Assembly (NCBI GenBank): GCA_022564695.1
Contig: JADFKX010000121.1
Span: forward strand, 1-6,261
From: Chloroflexota bacterium
GTDB taxonomy: Bacteria; Chloroflexota; Dehalococcoidia; SM23-28-2; RBG-16-64-32
Length of the DNA: 6,261 nucleotides
Direction: 5' to 3'
The notes under the pieces were generated by a model. That model searched no databases and was not told the origin of the DNA. It saw only the letters and a program-made list of their open reading frames with translations. The position numbers were made by a program, and so were the translations under genes. Every line of letters starts with the position of its first letter. Positions within the stretch are counted from its first letter, which is position 1. Of the stretch, positions 5,462 to 6,261 are shown piece after piece.

Positions 5462-5558
5462 GGGGTTAACCCCTCCAGATGCGAAGTAGTATTGAGCCCC
5501 GCTGCGATCCCCAGCGCTGGAGGCAGATGTGGGGGATGGAGTAACTTGACGGGTTAAC
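5462..5558. promoter_or_regulatory. Palindrome cluster upstream of the histidine kinase gene
   Basis: Three symmetric sites sit within about 180 bases of the kinase start. They are the perfect palindrome GGGGTTAACCCC (5462-5473), the perfect palindrome CCAGCGCTGG (5511-5520), and a second copy of GGGTTAAC at 5551-5558. A 7-bp inverted repeat, CCTCCAG (5472-5478) and CTGGAGG (5517-5523), links the first two. They may be operator sites or leader structure for the kinase gene. I found no clear -35/-10 pair in the plus direction, so the promoter position is open. Confidence 0.3.
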
Positions 5559-5632
5559 TATGCAACAAGGCGGAGTGGCAATACGTCCTCAGATTGTGGA
5601 GAGGTCATCCTAACATTAGTTCCCAGTTGAAA

Positions 5633-5637
5633 AGAGG
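5633..5637 (+). promoter_or_regulatory. Ribosome binding site deciding the kinase start
   Basis: AGAGG lies four bases before ATG 5642. The kinase frame is open upstream back to a TAA at 5555-5557, but those 28 codons have no ATG or GTG with a comparable site. They read without similarity to a sensor domain. The site therefore favours the short, cytoplasmic start. Confidence 0.6.
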
Positions 5638-5641
5638 CGAC

Positions 5642-6261
5642 ATGAAGGTGATAGTTAAGCAGACGCGGGCCCCAACTCTGCCCCATGACGGGAATGGTAA
5701 GTTCATCGAGGGCGAAAGGCAGCGCCTTGCCCAGGAGATCCACGATGGCTTGATCCAGGAGCTGACGGGGGCGGTGCTGCAGTTAGAGATCTGCGAGAAG
5801 GTCTATACGAAGGACTCCAGCCAGGTCCTCGCTCCCCTGAACCGCGCCAAAAAGCTGGCCCGCAAATGCCTACACCAGCTGCGACAGCTGACGTTTGACC
5901 TGCGGTTGACGGCGGTGAAGGAGCTGGGGCTAGTGAAGGCGTTACGCCGCCATTGCGACGAACTCAGCGAGGAGAAAGGCATCGCCATTGCATTCAAGGC
6001 GACGAAGGCACGGGCGGACGTGCCCCTGTCTATCGCTGGGAGCTTGTACTACATCGTGCGGGAAGCCTTGCTGAACGCCACCAAACACGCGAAGGCCAAA
6101 CGCATCCAGGTGCGCGTGAGCTTTGATCAGCAGCAGGTGATGGTGGCCGTCCAGGATGACGGCATCGGGTTCGAGGTTGAGCCCACGCTGGCCAGGGCGG
6201 AGGAGGAGAAGAAATTCGGTATGGTGGGCATGCACGAGCGGGCGCACCTGCTAGGTGGCAG
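5642..6261 (+). CDS. Sensor histidine kinase, NarL/DegS type (HisKA_3 plus HATPase_c), partial at the window end
   Basis: This is a two-component histidine kinase that would autophosphorylate and pass phosphate to a LuxR/NarL-type response regulator, probably encoded just to the right. The 206 visible codons run off the window without a stop. The HisKA_3 dimerisation domain is at about 25-95, with the phosphate-accepting histidine H34 in ERQRLAQEIHDGLIQELTGA. The ATPase domain follows. Its N-box is REALLNATKHAKA (140-152, key N145), its G1 box is DDGIGF (172-177), and its G2 region is FGMVGMHERAHLLGG (192-206), which is where the window ends. All the catalytic motifs seen are intact. Only about 24 residues precede the HisKA_3 domain, with no membrane helix, PAS, GAF or HAMP domain, so it appears to be a soluble kinase core that takes its input from another protein or a ligand not evident here. 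Confidence 0.9.
   Translation, partial: MKVIVKQTRAPTLPHDGNGKFIEGERQRLAQEIHDGLIQELTGAVLQLEICEKVYTKDSSQVLAPLNRAKKLARKCLHQLRQLTFDLRLTAVKELGLVKALRRHCDELSEEKGIAIAFKATKARADVPLSIAGSLYYIVREALLNATKHAKAKRIQVRVSFDQQQVMVAVQDDGIGFEVEPTLARAEEEKKFGMVGMHERAHLLGG

Larger units (their letters stand above)
4929..5641. other. 713-bp divergent intergenic region
   Basis: This stretch separates the minus-strand sigma gene from the plus-strand histidine kinase gene and must hold promoters for both. I found no tRNA, rRNA, known riboswitch or convincing protein gene. Reading frames of 60-68 residues exist on the minus strand between about 5135 and 5391. They overlap each other in different frames, lack good ribosome sites and show no recognisable domain. 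Visible structure includes a shared 11-base element near the sigma gene, an AT-rich possible promoter around 5038-5065, nested inverted repeats at 5347-5400 and several palindromes at 5462-5558. The middle part (about 5130-5400) could be decayed coding sequence. Confidence 0.6.

Overview
The window looks like a chromosomal segment of a GC-rich bacterium, probably a member of the Chloroflexota. This rests on style and is not proven. The clues are surface proteins with PTAT/TPTPT-type spacers, and an ECF sigma factor directly followed by a membrane protein with an acidic 'CL..YP......LRP.L' N-terminus and DUF5666-like repeats. There is no insertion sequence, phage gene, CRISPR array, tRNA or rRNA that I can support.

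Layout. (1) Bases 1-2149, plus strand: the end of a polar amino-acid ABC transporter operon, with the last codons of an AapQ/HisM-type permease, a complete AapM-type permease and a complete AapP-type ATPase, tightly packed and probably translationally coupled. The substrate-binding protein is presumably upstream of the window. (2) Bases 2150-2346: a short convergent gap with only weak hairpins. (3) Bases 2347-4928, minus strand, transcribed right to left: an ECF-type RNA polymerase sigma factor, then a single-pass membrane protein with three DUF5666-like extracytoplasmic repeats and an 18-bp minisatellite, then a small Pro/Thr-rich reading frame with a C-terminal membrane anchor. (4) Bases 4929-5641: a 713-bp divergent gap with no convincing gene, containing a possible promoter for the sigma gene, inverted repeats and palindromes. 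(5) Bases 5642 to the right edge, plus strand: a NarL/DegS-type histidine kinase without a sensor domain, cut off by the window end.

How the genes fit together. The transporter operon is a self-contained nutrient uptake unit. The minus-strand genes look like a cell-surface signalling unit: the sigma factor would be held or released by the membrane protein, whose cytoplasmic N-terminus has three cysteines spaced seven residues apart (12, 19, 26) instead of the usual zinc anti-sigma motif. An identical 11-base element, CCGAGTAGTTT on the minus strand, lies in front of both the sigma gene and the membrane protein gene and may be a shared promoter or operator. The most unusual spot is the end of the membrane protein gene. 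Six consecutive in-frame stop codons separate it from the small anchor frame, which lies in the same reading frame and has the topology expected of a lost C-terminal half. The histidine kinase probably belongs to a separate two-component system whose response regulator would be to the right.
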